Shown: positions 21,711-22,938 of the stretch, piece after piece
Position numbering within the stretch: position 1 is the first letter of the stretch
Layout of the letters: every line of letters starts with the position of its first letter
IMG/VR virus record: IMGVR_UViG_3300045131_000622
Coordinates: 1-22,938 of that record
From: a virus
Length of the DNA stretch: 22,938 nucleotides
Direction: 5' to 3' (one strand)
Made by a program: the position numbers and the translations under genes
Notes under the pieces: generated by a model
What the model saw: the letters and a program-made list of their open reading frames with translations, nothing else
Database searches by the model: none
Told to the model about the DNA's origin: nothing

Positions 21711-21716
21711 GTTTTT

Positions 21717-22880
21717 TTAGAAGAAAGTAATACTTGGGTTGCCTTGTCCGTCTAAGTCTGCGTTTAGGCTGTATCTTATAGCGTCTATGTAATGGTTGAA
21801 ACAATCCTCAGGAATATTCATCGGTTCTCCTGTAGTTCTATTCATCTTCCACGAGTAGTTATTAAACTCGTCTGCTGTGTTCACACAATCCTCATGCACG
21901 AATATCTTAAACCGTTGCATAAACTTAATCCCACTCTCAACAGAGCCTTGCCCTTTCTTCACTCCCTCTGCGTTCAGGCCGAGATTCTGATATTCGGCCA
22001 CGCTCTTAGGTTCTGCACTATCGCAGAATACTGTGTCGTAGTTAGCGAACGATTTAACCATAGGTGCTGTTTCGGTGTTCTGTAGTCCTGTGCCACCTAT
22101 CTCGTCGCAGATATATAGTTCCATCTTCTTGAAGTCGACTGCTACCCTAACATAAGCAAACGGATCTCGTGAGAAACCCCAGTCCACACCATGCCGATAA
22201 GTTCCGAAGCTCTCTTTATCGAACTGACACCCTGTCTTGTAGTCTGAGAATATTAACCCCTCTGCTCTACCCATCTCACCAAGCCCGAATACACGCCAGA
22301 AGTTATTGTCGCCTTTACGGGCCTCTAGTGCTTCTACTATCGACTTCTCTAGTCGTTCGTTATCCTTGTAGGTGCTTACTATCTCGATACACTTCTCTGG
22401 CTCTGTTTTCATTAGCTGTGTATGCACCCAGAACTCACTTGTAGGGTTGTAGTCTATAAATACTGCTATCCTTGTACGGATAATCAACTGCTCTACTATC
22501 GCCCAATGATGCTTGTTTGCTTCGTTGATGAACAAGTAATCACGCCTACCACCAAGAGCCTTGCCTATCTTGTCCACGCTTATAAAGTTTATCTCACCTT
22601 TGAGCTTGAGTGTGTTATCTTGTTTCCCGTAGTTGTTATGGAAGTCGATACCTAAATCATCACATACCTTAGGTATATCGTTTAGAACGCCACCCTTTAA
22701 ATGTGGTACAGTCTGCCCTAGTATATCTATCTGTACATCTTGCTTCTCTGCTATGAGTGCGTTTAGTTGTAATAGCGACCAAGTTTTCGTTGAGCTAGTT
22801 CCACCACGATTGATTATATATCGGAAGCCATCTTTGAGTGCTTGTCGGTTCTTATAGAATACGTTACTGAGGTAAAGCAT
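21717..22880 (-). CDS. Terminase large subunit, 387 aa
   Basis: The motor and nuclease of DNA packaging. Start: ATG 22878-22880 is preferred over the one at 22886, because AGAGG lies six bases before the former and abuts the latter. The ATPase half has Walker A at residues 26-33 (GGTSSTKT, preceded by NR) and a Walker B strand at 115-121 (YLFINEA, with the catalytic Glu120). The C-terminal nuclease half has YRHGVDWGFSRDPFAY with its metal-binding Asp, then YICDEIGG, VFCDSAEPKSVAEYQNLG, and a final CFNHYIDAIRYSL with the last acidic residue. The layout matches the PBSX-type Terminase_3 family. The start overlaps the 3' end of the preceding gene by 17 bases. Confidence 0.92.
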   Translation of the reverse strand: MLYLSNVFYKNRQALKDGFRYIINRGGTSSTKTWSLLQLNALIAEKQDVQIDILGQTVPHLKGGVLNDIPKVCDDLGIDFHNNYGKQDNTLKLKGEINFISVDKIGKALGGRRDYLFINEANKHHWAIVEQLIIRTRIAVFIDYNPTSEFWVHTQLMKTEPEKCIEIVSTYKDNERLEKSIVEALEARKGDNNFWRVFGLGEMGRAEGLIFSDYKTGCQFDKESFGTYRHGVDWGFSRDPFAYVRVAVDFKKMELYICDEIGGTGLQNTETAPMVKSFANYDTVFCDSAEPKSVAEYQNLGLNAEGVKKGQGSVESGIKFMQRFKIFVHEDCVNTADEFNNYSWKMNRTTGEPMNIPEDCFNHYIDAIRYSLNADLDGQGNPSITFF

Positions 22881-22938
22881 AGTCATCCTCTAGTGCTTCT
22901 TTATCTTTAGCACAAGCGACTATTATTTGTTTCATTGT
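22864..22938 (-). CDS. 3' end of an upstream gene (partial)
   Basis: The frame is open from the window edge and stops at TAA 22864-22866, encoding ...MKQIIVACAKDKEALEDDYALPQ. It overlaps the terminase start by 17 bases and supplies its AGAGG site, as expected of an upstream operon partner. In such modules this position is often occupied by the small terminase subunit, but the tail is too short to tell. The ATG at 22935 might also be its start, which would make it a 23-residue peptide. Confidence 0.5.
   Translation of the reverse strand, partial: TMKQIIVACAKDKEALEDDYALPQ

Overview
The window is the packaging, head and tail module of a tailed dsDNA bacteriophage or prophage with siphovirus architecture. 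It is AT-rich and densely packed, and no integrase, tRNA, rRNA or CRISPR array is visible. Nearly every gene is on the minus strand, so the biological order runs from the right end to the left. Most genes have a strong GGAGG-type ribosome binding site, which points to a bacterial host, but nothing fixes the host more closely.

In order of transcription: the 3' end of an unidentified gene and the large terminase subunit (22.9-21.7 kb); a portal-MuF fusion interrupted by an intein (21.7-18.8 kb); two small proteins and two large beta-rich structural proteins (18.8-14.0 kb); a widespread small phage protein and a Cys-rich small protein; an HK97-type prohead protease and major capsid protein (13.5-11.4 kb); a double-hairpin terminator with a promoter nested in it; three glycosyltransferase-like genes and two small Cys-containing proteins (11.3-8.6 kb); head-tail joining proteins, tail terminator, tail tube and a 547-residue tape measure (8.5-4.2 kb); then distal tail and fibre-like proteins with two small proteins between them (4.2 kb to the left edge).

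The outstanding feature is at 18841-19656. The MuF C-terminal motif N/CRC is split by a 272-residue intein with good Hint blocks A, B and F. Its central part has no endonuclease in the sense frame. Instead, the complementary strand of the same DNA carries a complete gene (18901-19605, plus strand) for a 234-residue protein with an N-terminal helix-turn-helix and a PD-(D/E)xK/Vsr-like nuclease core. It has its own consensus promoter and ribosome binding site, all inside the intein borders. It is the only convincing plus-strand gene in the window. It looks like the intein's homing endonuclease, encoded antisense and codon-on-codon over the protein-splicing domain, including block B. The promoter lies over the codons of blocks F and G, and the Shine-Dalgarno is the complement of the conserved block F Asp-Leu codons.

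A second pattern concerns gene starts. Three genes (portal, head-tail adaptor, first glycosyltransferase) lack a Shine-Dalgarno and have a -10 hexamer 6-8 bases before the ATG, suggesting leaderless late or cassette transcripts. Two of these promoters share a 36-bp element that is 31/36 identical.
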